Assembly (NCBI GenBank): GCA_024704765.1
Contig: JAKMXF010000166.1
Coordinates: 62,001-126,000, forward strand
DNA: 64,000 nucleotides
Direction of reading: 5' to 3'
DNA from: Oopsacas minuta
Taxonomy: Eukaryota > Porifera > Hexactinellida > Lyssacinosida > Leucopsacidae
Below are positions 11,641 to 23,268 of this stretch, in pieces (the stretch's first letter is position 1; each line of letters opens with the position of its first letter). Both the position numbers and the translations under genes were made by a program. The notes beneath the pieces are model-generated. The model saw nothing but the letters and a program-made list of their open reading frames with translations, had not been told where the DNA came from and made no database searches.

Positions 11641-11982
11641 AGCAAGGAAGCGGCTCGTATATATAAATTAAATTATAGATTAGAGTACATACGAACCGGT
11701 TTTTACTTTATACATTTTGTTCTGCAGATAGGAACGAATGCAGGATTTCCATATGTTTTCATAGGTTGATTTTCTATTGGTTTTTCTACCTATATTTTCT
11801 TATTGAGAATTAGCTAGAAAAAATGATTTCGACTCTATTTCATGTTTGGTATAAAACAGAGTATTCCCTATTGCATTGTAATTGTGTCTCGTCTCTTTTA
11901 TACCTAATTGTGACTTAGTATTACTAAGGACTAGGTCTCTCCTTCACTCACGATTTCGTAATATACAAAAAACTTTATTTTA
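11641..11982. other. Intergenic, no feature recognised
   Basis: AT-rich spacer between two repeats. It begins with GCGGCTCGTATATATAAATT, which resembles the hairpin terminus of the 516-5616 family. Confidence 0.3.
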
Positions 11983-13055
11983 ACATGAGTGTGAAGTTAG
12001 CCCAGTATTAGACCATGTAACCTCAATTACTAATTTTAGGCACTTGTACACCTCTGATTTAAACGTAATTGGTATCTTTCGATAGAGGAGTGTTGGACGT
12101 TTGAGGCAATATAAATAATTTTCAAATTTTTTACTTTTTAACTCACTTTTTTTAGTCATAGTGAGTATGTATGCAACTTCATTCGTAATGTCTAACATAA
12201 AGTAGGGTTAGTTCAAACTGTTGTTTATTAACCTTTACTATGCCGAATCTAAAATATTTTTATGCTAATCGATAGTTGAGATGTGAAAGTTTCTAACGAT
12301 ATCGATATTATAGTGAAATACCAAAAAATTTGCACCCACAACTGCATTTAAATGTCATTAAATTCACAGTTTTTTGTGTATTACGAACTCCAACTTTGAA
12401 GTCAATTCTCGAAAATATACCACCAGAATCGCCTCAAACTTTACAGATATCTTCCATTGTATTCTACAATTCAATTCCTTAATTAAATCCGGGGATCGCA
12501 AGTAGTTTTTACGACTTTTTAATCTTTTTGAAAGTATCTATTATTTCTCAATTTCATTTGTCTTTACTGCTAAAATAGACTATCGTTTTATCCTGTAACC
12601 CTTCACATCTCAACTATCGATTAGCATAAAAAGATTTTAGATTCAGCATAGTAAAGGTTAAGAAACAACAGTTTGAACTGACCCTACTTTATGTATAATC
12701 TAATCCATCCCCCTCAACTCTCTCTTCCAACTTCAATTTTGAAATCTTATAGCTCAGCGAGTTGTAGGAATTTTGGAATGAAATTTAATTACATAAACGT
12801 CCATATCTCCTCAATATAGAAAAGGAATTTCAGAATGAAATTCGATATTTTAGACCGTAATTTCGAATAAAGTTGTATACATACTCACTATGACTATAAA
12901 AAGTAAAAAATTTGAAAATAATTTATAATGCCTAAATCGTCCAACACTCCTCTATCGAATGATGCTAATTGCGTTTAAATCAGAGGTGTACAAGTGAGTA
13001 AAATTAACAATTGAAGTTTACATGGTCGAATACTAGCCTAACTTCACCCATTTGT
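11983..13055. mobile_element. Non-autonomous Mutator-related inverted-repeat element
   Basis: The termini ACATGAGTGTGAAGTTAGCC (left) and, reversed, ACAAATGGGTGAAGTTAGGC (right) resemble the ends of the Mutator-like element at 33544-39272 (ACGAATGTGAAGTTGGC). The match continues into AGTATTAGACCATG and AGTATTCGACCATG. The inverted repeats extend about 210 bp inward. No transposase frame is present. No target duplication could be read, which fits an older insertion. A second inverted repeat is nested inside. Confidence 0.55.
12196..12695. repeat. Nested inverted-repeat element of about 500 bp
   Basis: ACATAAAGTAGGGTTAG at 12196 and CTGACCCTACTTTATGT near 12690 are inverted termini. The arms continue for about 95 bp, sharing GCATAGTAAAGGTTAA and ATGCTAATCGATAGTTGAG. 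A piece of the same family occurs near 45875-45930 (ATCTCAACTATTGATTAGC). It lies within the larger element at 11983-13055 and is either a nested insertion or an inner repeat tier. Confidence 0.55.
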
Positions 13056-15735
13056 TGCGCATTTTCAAAAGATAGCTATCAGCAATATACTCTGTTTATA
13101 TTACATCCTTATCGATTTAATATTGGGGAAAAGAGTATGTATTAGATATATTCAGTTTTAGAATATATTACTTAAATTATTTGCCTGGTGTTACAGAAAT
13201 TGTAACATTAGCTATATATAGTCATCTAATGTGTGTATTAGAATTTGATATATCATATATATATATCTATTCCATGTAACAGTACATCTGTAAAGTAAAG
13301 ATCTTTATTTGCATGACTAGCGTTATTATTTAACCAACGCCCCATACGCATACATTATTATGCAACCATGAAGTATAATATTTTTGAAAACAAGTTATGC
13401 AAGATACAACAAGCAACTTTCGCTGATATAATACATGAACCAAAAGTTCCATTGGCTACTGAAGTGGGATTATGAAAAATACTAGATTATTTCTCTAGGA
13501 TGAAACCTAGACGATAGCAGTTTAAACATGTCATAAAGTAGTTTGCATTTTTATATTTATCTGACATGTGTGATGATGTTAATAACCCTAAATAAAAATT
13601 CGTTTACTGAGATCGCATTTTGGGACAATTCAGATGATACAGTATTTATTTGGTTTTAGGATTGACGCCATTTTCTAGTACTCGGCCCCTGGCTGCGCCA
13701 CTGGTCTGATTAAGAGTGGAGTAAATATATATGAGGTTTAACATTTGTACCGCATGTAAAATCGTAAATGTTAAAGGGTATTTATAGAGAAAGAAATACA
13801 TGCAGCGGGGGAGAAAATGGGCGACAAAAACAGGATTTGATTGTGGCAAAACTAATTTAATATAGTTTCATCGGTTACCACAAATTTATAAAGTAATTGT
13901 CCTCATTTGGGAATTTGAGGCCCTTTGCCTCGAATTTAGAAAGATTATATCAATGACTAATTGTAAGATAAACAGAAAAATGAATATCAAACAAGTATGA
14001 CCTAACAAAACCCGAGAAGACCAAGCAAATTATATGCATGAAATATACAAATTATAACTTACATAAATGTCTCGAATAGCTGAGCCCAAACGTAAAACAA
14101 TATAAATACTGGCTATTCAACTTGTATCGGTATGATAAATTACGAAAGAAGCTCATTAAATAAGGATATTCATTAAACTGTGACCAACGTAGATCACCGT
14201 TAAACAAATTTTCGTAACCAAAAGGGATTTTACTGATTGTGATAACGGGTATAAATAAATAATCTTGTAATAGTTTATTGGACAATGGAATCCCGTAACA
14301 GCCTCTTGGTTCTACCAACATTAGTTACATCTTCCTTCGTAGAATTGGCGCCCTTGTAGAACTCGTTCCCCCAATTTATTCAAGAATCATGATGAAGCAG
14401 TATCTTTTGATATTGACCATGACTTTCTTCTACTTATATGTTTCCCCCGTCTACATTCTTTAGTGAGGCCCTAAATAGTAATAATGTTTGACAAAATGGC
14501 CGCTACAAAATAGAGACCACCGATATACTTATTTGATATTTAAACATGGATGCTCGATTCCGTTTATGTTGTATAATTATCCTCCCTCCTTATATTCCGC
14601 ATTAATTGTAAGTACATGACGTCATATATAGTAAAACTCGGATATAACTTACCAGAAATTTGTCCTTAGTGCGGTGGCCCAATCTGCTCGTGATCATAAG
14701 TCAGTAAATATACATGTAAACAATAAAATAGATATAAAATGTATCTTACTTTGTCTTTTTCGGAGTGCTTGATATAAAATGGACATATATTTGCACAAGT
14801 GAAATTCTCCATGTGAAGTTGCAACTGGTCAAATAACCAACATGAAATCCTCAGTTCAGCACGACACAAACACGATTCGCGTTCATGTCGTGTCGTGTTC
14901 GATTAGTGATCACTCACCTTTTGTAAAGTGGGAAAATAATTTTGCATTTTGCATGAATAATCAGTGTAGGTATATTCATTTCATGAAATTATAAATGTAG
15001 TTTTCAGGTCGCTCATCAAATTAGCTCTAAGCTTCACTCTAGGTGTTGTAGGACATTTGAATTGTTAACTGGCTTAAGGTTATAATTAGATTATGCGCAA
15101 TTACATACAATAAATTCAATTTGGAATAGGGAGGCGGTCGCCGATAAACTATTTGATAAGTAGGTTCAATACTGCAGAAATGAAGCACATCTTCCCAAAA
15201 AATGTATCGCATTTAGAATAACAAATTATCAGACAAATTATATAAAGAAAACACCAGCCAACAGACTGGAAGTGCCAGGGCTGGTTCATACTTGATTACC
15301 CTAACTACCATTTTTTGAATAATAAGTAAAAAGGTGTAAATATTAACCATATGATAAATTTGTGAATCTCTGAGATCTCCAATTCGGACTCTACGCACTC
15401 AATTACCCCTGAGAACATTTCAGACCTAATCTTTGTCATGCTTTAGATTTTTAGAATTGTAAATAGGAAGGTGCGAAAATTTCAATTTAAATAATTTCAT
15501 TCAGAGGTGCAAATTCTCCTACCGCAATTGTATATGTTTATGAATTTGGGATAAATCTTTATAAGAGCAGCAATAAAAATCTCAAATTACAAAATTTCAC
15601 TATCCCATTTCTTGAAATTAGAGGTATCTTATTATATGATTTTCCAACTAGCCCACGAGTGAATTTCCCGATAATTTCATTAAGCATAGATTTCCTACAA
15701 TTTCTACTCTTCAACAAAATGTGTACAATGTACAT
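13056..15735. other. 2.7 kb without a recognised gene
   Basis: Both strands hold only short open frames without domains. A lone hAT-like terminus, CCCCTGGCTGCGCCACTG, ends near 13704. A 45-bp imperfect palindrome of CACGACAC/GTCGTGTCGTG lies near 14859-14902. The rest is AT-rich and featureless by eye. Confidence 0.4.
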
Positions 15736-16140
15736 ATATACAGAGCATTAGCACTCCTCATTTTTTGGAGCTCGCTCCGCGCTCCCACCTCCGCTTCATA
15801 CTCAGAAAAGGAGCGCACTCCGGCTCCCACTCCAGGACAAAAGGAGCATGCTTCAATCGCGCTCCTTTTAATTCTTTAAGATTTCCATTAGATATGTATT
15901 AATAAATGTGCAACGTCAAATCATTTCATTAAATTATGAATTTTACAAAAGTATCCCAGCATCCACTTTTTATAGCAAGAATACTGAATTTTATGCAGAA
16001 TATCGATGAAATTTGTAAATTGTTTGCAACTAAATAAGAGCGCGCTCTAGTGCGTGCACTCCTTCAAAAATGGAGCACCGCTCCACTTTCCGCTCTTAAA
16101 TCAGAAATGGAACGCGCTCCATGTCCGCTCCTTGAAAGCT
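15736..16140. repeat. Element with GGAGCGC-rich ends
   Basis: Left block 15750-15870 and right block 16035-16135 are both full of GGAGCG/CGCTCC motifs (for example GGAGCTCGCTCCGCGCTCC and TGGAGCACCGCTCC), separated by AT-rich DNA. The arrangement resembles hAT-like miniature elements with GAGCGCTCC termini. A target duplication was not resolved. Confidence 0.4.
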
Positions 16141-16289
16141 ATTTGTTTGAATTAAGACACACCAGACAAGTAGATAGGTATGATTATTGAGAAATTAACT
16201 TGTTTACTAAAGTCACAACTTCCTTCACAAGGGGGCATGCAATATATAATTACCCGGCTATTATTCGAGGTAATATGGCATGTAACTTA

Positions 16290-17600
16290 ATGTTATTAAT
16301 GACTAGCGCGCTTCGCTTGCTAGGTGGCTGTGCGGGAGCTTGGTGCTCCAGTTAACTTAAGTATTATACAGCTAAATTTTATAGTACTATTAGTTTCTAC
16401 ACGACAGAATATACTCGGCACTCATAGGGGTAGCTAGCGTTTCCTCTTTAGGGTTGCCACTGTGGTTGCTAGCAACCCCAATGACATAGAGATTGCGTGT
16501 ACACCCAGTAATCCGGGTTTGCTGACAGTAGCTCCGGGGTTGCCAGCAACCTAGGCAACCCCTTAGCTACGCCTATGTCGGACTTCTTGCCTCGAATTCA
16601 CAGAAAGATGTTATCATCATTTATCAATGGTCTATCCAAATAACGTTCAATGGCCTTATATTGTGACACTGGAGATGCTTCGTCGCTTTTAGTTAATAAT
16701 CCCGCACCTCGTACTCGGCTATTAAGAAATTGTGAAATTTTTCGAAATTTGGAAAATATTGATCTATTTGTACAGTCATGATGACGTAATAATCCCATGA
16801 TGAGTTAGTTTTTGGTAAGAATCATGAGTTAGGACATTTCTCACATTGACGGGTACCTGTGATTCATATATCAAACTCCTATCATGTATATTGGCTGAGC
16901 AGTGGTTAATAATGTGATTTTTCGAAAACCCAAAATGGTGATAATGACATCATAAGTGTTTCGTCCAACTCGATTTTGCCAAAGTAAGGCCCAAAATGCC
17001 CCTGTATGGCAAAAATCATTAAGTTACGTTGTAAGACTATAGCCATTCGTTTATGATTTCAAGGGCCGCATCCATAAAATTTCTATATGCGCTTGGTCGT
17101 ACGCTACTGGATTACTTAGCATTAAGTGGCTCGAGGTTAATAATTACGGAAATTGTAATTTGTTATCTATGGTCCATCCAAATAATATTTAATAGCCTAG
17201 TGTGGTAATACTCGAGCTGCTACGTGACTTTAATTTAGTAATCTGGGCACTTCATTATGAATTTCTCAAAATATAGAAATTCATTTTGGTAGAGTCGTAT
17301 GAAGTAATAATTCCATGATGACTTTGCATTTTGGATTTGGCAAAAGTGATTACTTCAGGACATTTGGCATATTGAGGGGTACCTGTGATTCAAATTATAC
17401 CATCTAACAAATATCTATATTGGTTGTGAGTGGATAATGTGATTTTTAAAAATTCCAAAAGTTGAAAACTACTTCACAATTTCGTCATAAGTGTGATTTT
17501 TGTCCAAGAATCAAACTTGAACGAACCAGGCTCAAAATACTCCTGTATGCCAAAAGTAAGCCCTGGGGTCTTCCTGTTTCTTCAAACAATTTTGGCGAAC
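16290..17600. repeat. Dispersed repeat family, two tandem-like copies
   Basis: The block starts with the palindromic GACTAGCGCGCTTCGCTTGCTAG. A unit at about 16590-17040 (TCTATCCAAATAACG, GTACCTGTGATTCA, TATTGGCTGAGCAGTGG) recurs at about 17140-17545 in the same order. Related copies lie at about 48020-48350 and 55880-56200, and AGCGCGCT-like palindromes also stand near 26870, 47870 and 57115. No protein is encoded. The family is likely a non-autonomous mobile element of unknown class. Confidence 0.5.
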
Positions 17601-18267
17601 ATATATACTCATAGATTAATTTCGTTTAAATAATATAGATTCTTATATATATAATTTACGTATGCAGATAAGTATATATCAATAATCTGAACGCTCATCG
17701 CCCGTTAGACAAAATATTATTAATACTATTATATTTATAATCCAGTATACATATGTCGACAAGAACTAGTATATTTTAGAGCCTACTCCTCAAACAAATA
17801 GTGACATTCCAAAACTGAAAAGTGAATGGAAAATGTGTCGACCACGGGAAAAATTTGGATCTAATTCACGTATATCCTAATTATTCGAAGTGGCATTAAA
17901 CATAAGTAAAACTTCAAAATTGAATGGGTAATAATTTTTGATTATACGAAATCTTCATGAGAAATGTAATGAATTGTCTGGTTCTGATAGTTATGTCGCT
18001 ATATTTTGTATGCTAGGGACTATCAGCCTATTAAGACTTTACAGACTCTACCTGATAAGTGATAACTGAATGGTAGGTGAAATACAAATGTAATGTTGAT
18101 GTCTGAATTATCTCGGATGAAAATTTGTTAATAGAATTCTTTATAAACTTTCCAATAAATAACAAATTTTTTGTTGCAATATATAAAGGTTGAATATCGA
18201 TAGGAAATGGTATAATGCCATGATATAATTCTCTAGTATGCATCAGTGCATGCATATTTCTACTATA
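17601..18267. other. Intergenic, no feature recognised
   Basis: AT-rich DNA up to the target duplication of the next transposon. The minus-strand frame at 18031-18255 has no recognisable domain. Confidence 0.3.
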
Positions 18268-18275
18268 TTACCTAT

Positions 18276-21200
18276 TAGGCCGGATCGAGAAAAAGTATAA
18301 ATCGTCGGTTCAACTTCTACCTAAGGGAAAAGTTGCCTTTACCATTTTCTAGGAAAATGCGAGACTTAAATTTGAAAAATATTTCGATTTGACCCTTGCG
18401 GTTTTATATTTTTGCTGTCTCACTTTCGCAAAATTGATTTTATATTGTCCGAATTTTCAAATTCCTTTGACTTAGCCCCTTTATATATATTATTTGGTAA
18501 TAGTAAGTCGCATATTTGCTATTGAATGGTATATTAATCGAATTTCTATGTCCAAGGATACTCAAGTTATCAAGATTTCTTTTGCATATTCTATCATACC
18601 CTAATATTATTACCCACCCCCTTTTTTTTCCGATTATTTGAAAATTATTAGCTTTTGTATCTATCGTGGTATATGATTCAATTATGTTATATCAAGTATA
18701 TTTAACATGCATAATCTTTCTTTGACTCAAATGCGGGCATTTTTTCTCTTGATGTTAGGGTTGAAAGAATTAATCCATGTCTCGCATCTTCTCCTGTTAC
18801 TGAACACGAACTTTTAGTGACTAATTGAATAGTTCTTTCAACAGCTTGTGTATGACATGGATATGCTGGAATTTCTAGTGGAGTACGTACACAATTAATT
18901 AGTACTTCTTTTGAGAGGTATCTTGTAAAAGGCGGTTCTGTGATAAAAGAGGTTTCCCAATCAATCATATCCACATATGTTTCAGCAGTGAACCTAATTG
19001 AAGGAAGATTAAATGGGCGAATTTCAATCGGTCTAAATGATGAACTGTTAATTCGGATATCTAAAATAGTCTTCACTGCCTTTTGTCTAATTTGTTCATC
19101 ATTATCTGCAAGCATCGATAACAGGAGATTTTCTGGATGACAAAAATATGAGTTTCTCTGTATCACATCGCAAATTACTTCTTGGTCAGACTCGGTAGAT
19201 CTCGTAGCAAAGATATCGCAAAAACATATTTTTAGGTCCATCTGTGCAAATCGGGTTACTCTTGATTCTAAACCAAACTGGTGCATAATAATTGACAATA
19301 AAATTGACAAGTCGGGATAATTCAGGTGTGGGATGTATCGTAGAAATGTACGACCTAAGTAATCTGTTGGCCAGTGTTGTCCATCTAGCATGATGTATAG
19401 GACCAGGTTGCATCGATGCCAGTTCAGATGAGCAAATACCAGTCTGAACTGCATGGCAGATATTATATAGATATTTCTGATCTTTATTTAAATTCTTGAG
19501 ACTATCGCAATCAATAAGTTGAGTTTTACCGCATAAAGGATGATACGCTGCAATTGGTTTGCAAGTAAAATCACAATTAAGTTCTTTACCAATTACTCCT
19601 TTAAAAGAATTGGGTCCACTGGTTTTTCCATCTATTATTTGAAAGAGATGCCTCAATGGAAGTTCATTACCATGTAATTGGCAAATAAACCAGTGGAGTG
19701 GTTTTGTGAACTCTAGTTCAAGTAATCTAATACACCCATTGTAGATTCCAGTGTTAACACGAGCTCCATCAGCTCCAACCGCCATTAAATTTGAATTACG
19801 CTCCCTGCAAAGATCAGTTAATTCCTTTGCTATATCTTTGGCTTTACCAGAACTTGGTGTTATATGGGCAACATACTGATTCCCCGGTTCAGATAAGACA
19901 GTATAATGTTCTTCATTTGCAGTATCCTGATGCAAATGTCCATCTTCTCTTTCTACCAGTACTCGAGTTTGATCTTTACGGCCATCAAAATATATTGCAG
20001 ATATATCATTGATAGTTTCGTGAGCCTCATTAGCCAATTCCTTTCTCACAGAGAATCTAGATCTACGGAGTTTGTTTCTATCAATAATTTGACTATCTTC
20101 TTCCGGTGTGATAATACCGTAATCCTGCAGTACTGCGTTAGCTATAGCTGCGCCTGCCCGATCGCTAATTTGATATCTATCACACATTATGGCTAAATTT
20201 CGTAATTGATTATGATTACGTGTATACTTGTGAGTATTAGATGTACTCGAGTCAAAAGATTCAAACTCTTCAAAGTCACATTCTATAAATTCTTGCGAAG
20301 GTTGAACTGCATGTAATCTCTTCATTTCCCTTTCTTCTCTTTCATATTGTGCCTCTTTTCTTTTTTGTTTAACAAAATTTTTAGAGGTTGTCATGCAATC
20401 CAAGCTGGATATAAATAATTTTCGAGCGTTTCGCTGATCAAAGAGAAATGGCCACTCACGGCGTGGTATCTTTTTATCGAGAGAGCAAAAACATTTACCT
20501 TCCTGAATTAGGCATTTGCAACTTGAGACATCGAACAAGACATTGAGTTCGGAAATAATAGGCTGTATACGGTCAGGTTGTTGCTTGTTTTGGATACTTT
20601 TTCCGTAGTATTTAGCTCTCTCAATAATATCAGAATTGATGTACTGTTTTATTTTGAGCTCTGATATAGTGGGTATGGAAGCCAAATTATAGATACGCAC
20701 TAATACTTCAGTTAGTTCTTTCGCTATATCATCTCTAGTTGATTTAGAATCTTCATTTCTAAGCATTCTATAATGATTGTATAGATCTAGTTTTGTTGGA
20801 AGTTGATTTTCTGGAATGGGTCCTGGATAGCCAAAAATAGGATGAAATACTTTACTACGCGTGTTTTCTGCCATTTCAAAAATAAATATATTTTAGGAAT
20901 ATAATCACTCAATAATATGAATGATTTGATCGAGCATTGATATAGATACTATAATTGACCATAAATTCCATGCTAGATAAATGGTAACTAGGTTAGAACA
21001 AGAGATAAGGAATGTTGGTAAAATTTCTTTGTGGTAACCTATTGAGGAATTTGGATCTAGATAAAGAAATATACTAAGTTTGGTGATTATATAAAAATTT
21101 TACTAAGAATATAGAATTTTCAAATAATCGGAAAAAAAGGGGGGTGGGTAATAATATTAGGGTATGATAGAATATGCAAAAGAAATCTTGATAACTTGAG

Positions 21201-21484
21201 TATCCTTGGACATAGAAATTCGATTAATATACCATTCAATAGCAAATATGCGACTTACTATTACCAAATAATATATATAAAGGGGCTAAGTCAAAGGAAT
21301 TTGAAAATTCGGACAATATAAAATCAATTTTGCGAAAGTGAGACAGCAAAAATATAAAACCGCAAGGGTCAAATCGAAATATTTTTCAAATTTAAGTCTC
21401 GCATTTTCCTAGAAAATGGTAAAGGCAACTTTTCCCTTAGGTAGAAGTTGAACCGACGATTTATACTTTTCTCGATCCGGCCTA
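18276..21484 (-). mobile_element. Young DNA transposon: ~370-bp TIRs, 8-bp TSD, uncommon transposase
   Basis: Terminal inverted repeats span 18276-18646 and about 21115-21484. Reading both arms by eye I find only two small differences in about 370 bp: one base in an A run near the tip and one T/C in a homopolymer near the inner end. The tips read TAGGCCGGATCGAG. The 8-bp sequence TTACCTAT is exactly duplicated at 18268-18275 and 21485-21492. The interior holds one transposase gene on the minus strand. Near-identity of the arms and an intact duplication imply a very recent insertion. The 8-bp duplication and the CxxH and RW motifs fit the hAT/P/Zisupton-like group, but the tips are not typical of hAT, so I leave the superfamily open. 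Confidence 0.9.
18702..20874 (-). CDS. RNase-H-like transposase (YFDGRKD family), one frameshift
   Basis: The frame opens with MAENTRSKVF at 20874 and runs 562 codons to 19186. A cysteine cluster (CKC and CFC at residues 119-130) may bind zinc. Acidic residues in conserved-looking settings are D297 in IYFDGRKD and D369 in AVGADGARVNTG. CQLHGNEL (398-405) fits the C/DxxH motif and HHARW (494-498) the RW motif. At about 19205-19225 the frame slips by one base: the 562-codon frame ends in LCYEIYRV, while the adjacent frame continues ATRSTESDQEVICDVIQRN and stays open to 18702. That C-terminal part (about 170 residues) has HPENLLLSMLADNDEQIRQ and CHTQAVERTI, whose Glu is the likely third catalytic acid. 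The slip could be a true mutation, recoding or a sequence error. I do not recognise a named family with certainty. Confidence 0.75.
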
Positions 21485-21493
21485 TTACCTATA

Positions 21494-21935
21494 TCAGTAT
21501 TTGAGAGCTCTTCTCCAATGTTCCAATAAAAGCTCTGTTAGAACAGAAAATATATACACATCAAGGTCAGGGAACGTAGGAATCTTCCATACGAAGCCAG
21601 AAGAATCATATGCCAGCTCATGGATGTGGTAGAGCATATCTTGAGAGATTCGTGCCCGGTTAGGGTGCATATATCGTAGATTACGGATGGATATTTTCAA
21701 TTTTTAATTCAAAAACATCACTTACTCATAGGCGAATAACAACAGCGATTAACCAACCCCAGCCCGACTGTTCTATTTATTATAGTTAATATTAGGATAA
21801 TATATATGTAGTTTAATTTGATGGATGTATCTGAATATACAGCAAATTCTGAAAAACGAGTCGTACTCAGATTGAATTGATGTTTTGTGAGAGCCTCATA
21901 GAATAAACTCACTAGCCACAGTTTGAAGACCCCTG
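21494..21935 (-). CDS. Possible host exons beside the transposon insertion
   Basis: Two minus-strand stretches look weakly coding. One follows a good acceptor (polypyrimidine then TTTTTCAG near 21930) and reads GVFKLWLVSLFYEALTKHQ onward until a strong donor, A|GTAAGTG, near 21723. The second (21700-21494) is open for about 68 codons and contains YHIHELAYDSSGFVW and ELLLEHWRRALKY. It ends a few bases before the transposon at 21484. If real, a host gene was disrupted or has the transposon in an intron. No family is recognised and the frames are short, so chance is quite possible. Confidence 0.25.
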
Positions 21936-22281
21936 AAAAATATATAAAATTGTAAATATATTTCTGTAATTTGAGATTTTATATCATAATTACTCGCGTA
22001 TACGAAATTTTGACTTTCAGAGGATATTATTTGTAGAATCTTAGAATTTGAATAAGTTTTGATTAAGATAAATTGATAGTTAAATAGTGAAAGGCTGAAA
22101 CATCATAAGGAATTTTAAATCCAGGACAAATTATCGATATTTATTATTTTCGGTCAAACATTTAGATCTCACTGATAGATTAGGCGAACTTCGAAATGAA
22201 GTGATTAATTTCCAGATGTCAGATGAAGCAGACACATGGCAATAGGAGAGTATCGACACTTTTCCCGATTGAATGCACTGG
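21936..22281. other. Intergenic, no feature recognised
   Basis: AT-rich DNA between the possible exons and a miniature hAT element. Nothing was recognised. Confidence 0.3.
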
Positions 22282-22289
22282 ATCTATAG

Positions 22290-22412
22290 CATTGGTTCTC
22301 AACCTTTTTTCTTCGCGGACCTCTTTGGTCCATTTTATGGGGTCCGCGGACCCCTGTCAATAAACACAGCGAAAATATTTTAGGGCTGCGGACCCCAGGT
22401 TGAGAACCACCG
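22290..22412. mobile_element. 123-bp hAT miniature element with 8-bp TSD
   Basis: The termini CATTGGTTCTCAACC and GGTTGAGAACCACCG are inverted, a classic hAT miniature-element end. ATCTATAG is exactly duplicated at 22282-22289 and 22413-22420. The interior holds GGGGTCCGCGGACCCC, a perfect palindrome. No coding capacity. Confidence 0.88.
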
Positions 22413-22420
22413 ATCTATAG

Positions 22421-22979
22421 GATAAGAACTGCTACTCACCAAGAGCACTCGTTGCCTTACCAGTGAGCAATGCTGTCACAGTGAACTATGTATTTCAATG
22501 ATTTCTATAATAGATAAAGAAGAGAGGACCCACTTACTTTGAGAAACAATTGCTTATTTACTATCTCTAAAGATTAGCATTGATCATGAATACTCTGCTT
22601 TCGAGCCTCAGGCTAACCTTTTGAAACACAACTGTTATAAAATATAATGAGGATCATGGTAGCCATCAGGCATAATTATCTTACTATAGATTGGTCGTTG
22701 TCTAAATATGAGTCGGCTCCAAATTCACTTCGGCCCGAAAGCTAACTTTTGTGCCCATCCTGCGTTGAAATATTCATTATTTAAAAAAATATGATTAGTG
22801 ACAAATTATTACATGGAGAAATTGGAAAAAATTCGTATAAATCATAGATAAAATCAAAATATCAAAAGTAGATACTAACTTAGACAGTATGCATATATTT
22901 ATTTCTAGATTTTCTTACACACCTGTGCTTATTCCAACCCCCGTTTATTAACTGACTGACGCTTCCATAGATCATAGTA
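22421..22979. other. Intergenic, no feature recognised
   Basis: AT-rich DNA between two miniature elements. Nothing was recognised. Confidence 0.3.
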
Positions 22980-23089
22980 CAGTAAACTCTCGTTATAACG
23001 AAGTGCTCGGGACCACGGTTTCATTTCGTTATATACGAAGTTTCGTTGTATTCAACTTGCTTATAACGGGAGTTTACTGTATATTCAAA
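22980..23089. mobile_element. 110-bp pogo/Tigger-like miniature element
   Basis: It starts CAGTAAACTCTCGTTATAAC and ends GTTATAACGGGAGTTTACTG-like, as inverted termini, and is flanked by TA on both sides (22978-22979 and 23090-23091). This is the form of a pogo-type miniature inverted-repeat element. It lies about 180 bp upstream of the PEX5 start codon, so it may sit within or next to the promoter. Confidence 0.85.
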
Positions 23090-23268
23090 TAATTATGTAC
23101 TTAGGAGATTTTAACCCCCTATATATTCCACCCCCGTTCATTAAATTTCTAAATTTTTCCAGCCCCTGTTATTTAGGGGCCTAGAGTAATTGTAGCTTTG
23201 TGTTTGAAATATTTAGTATGATTTTGTAACTTTTAGCTTAGTACACATCTCTCTGTATTAATTCCGTT

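Noticed and set aside
18702-19454. 250-codon frame starting MQFRLVFAHL as a separate gene
   Set aside because: Its first ~80 codons are an off-frame overlap of the upstream transposase; only the part after the frame slip belongs to the protein.
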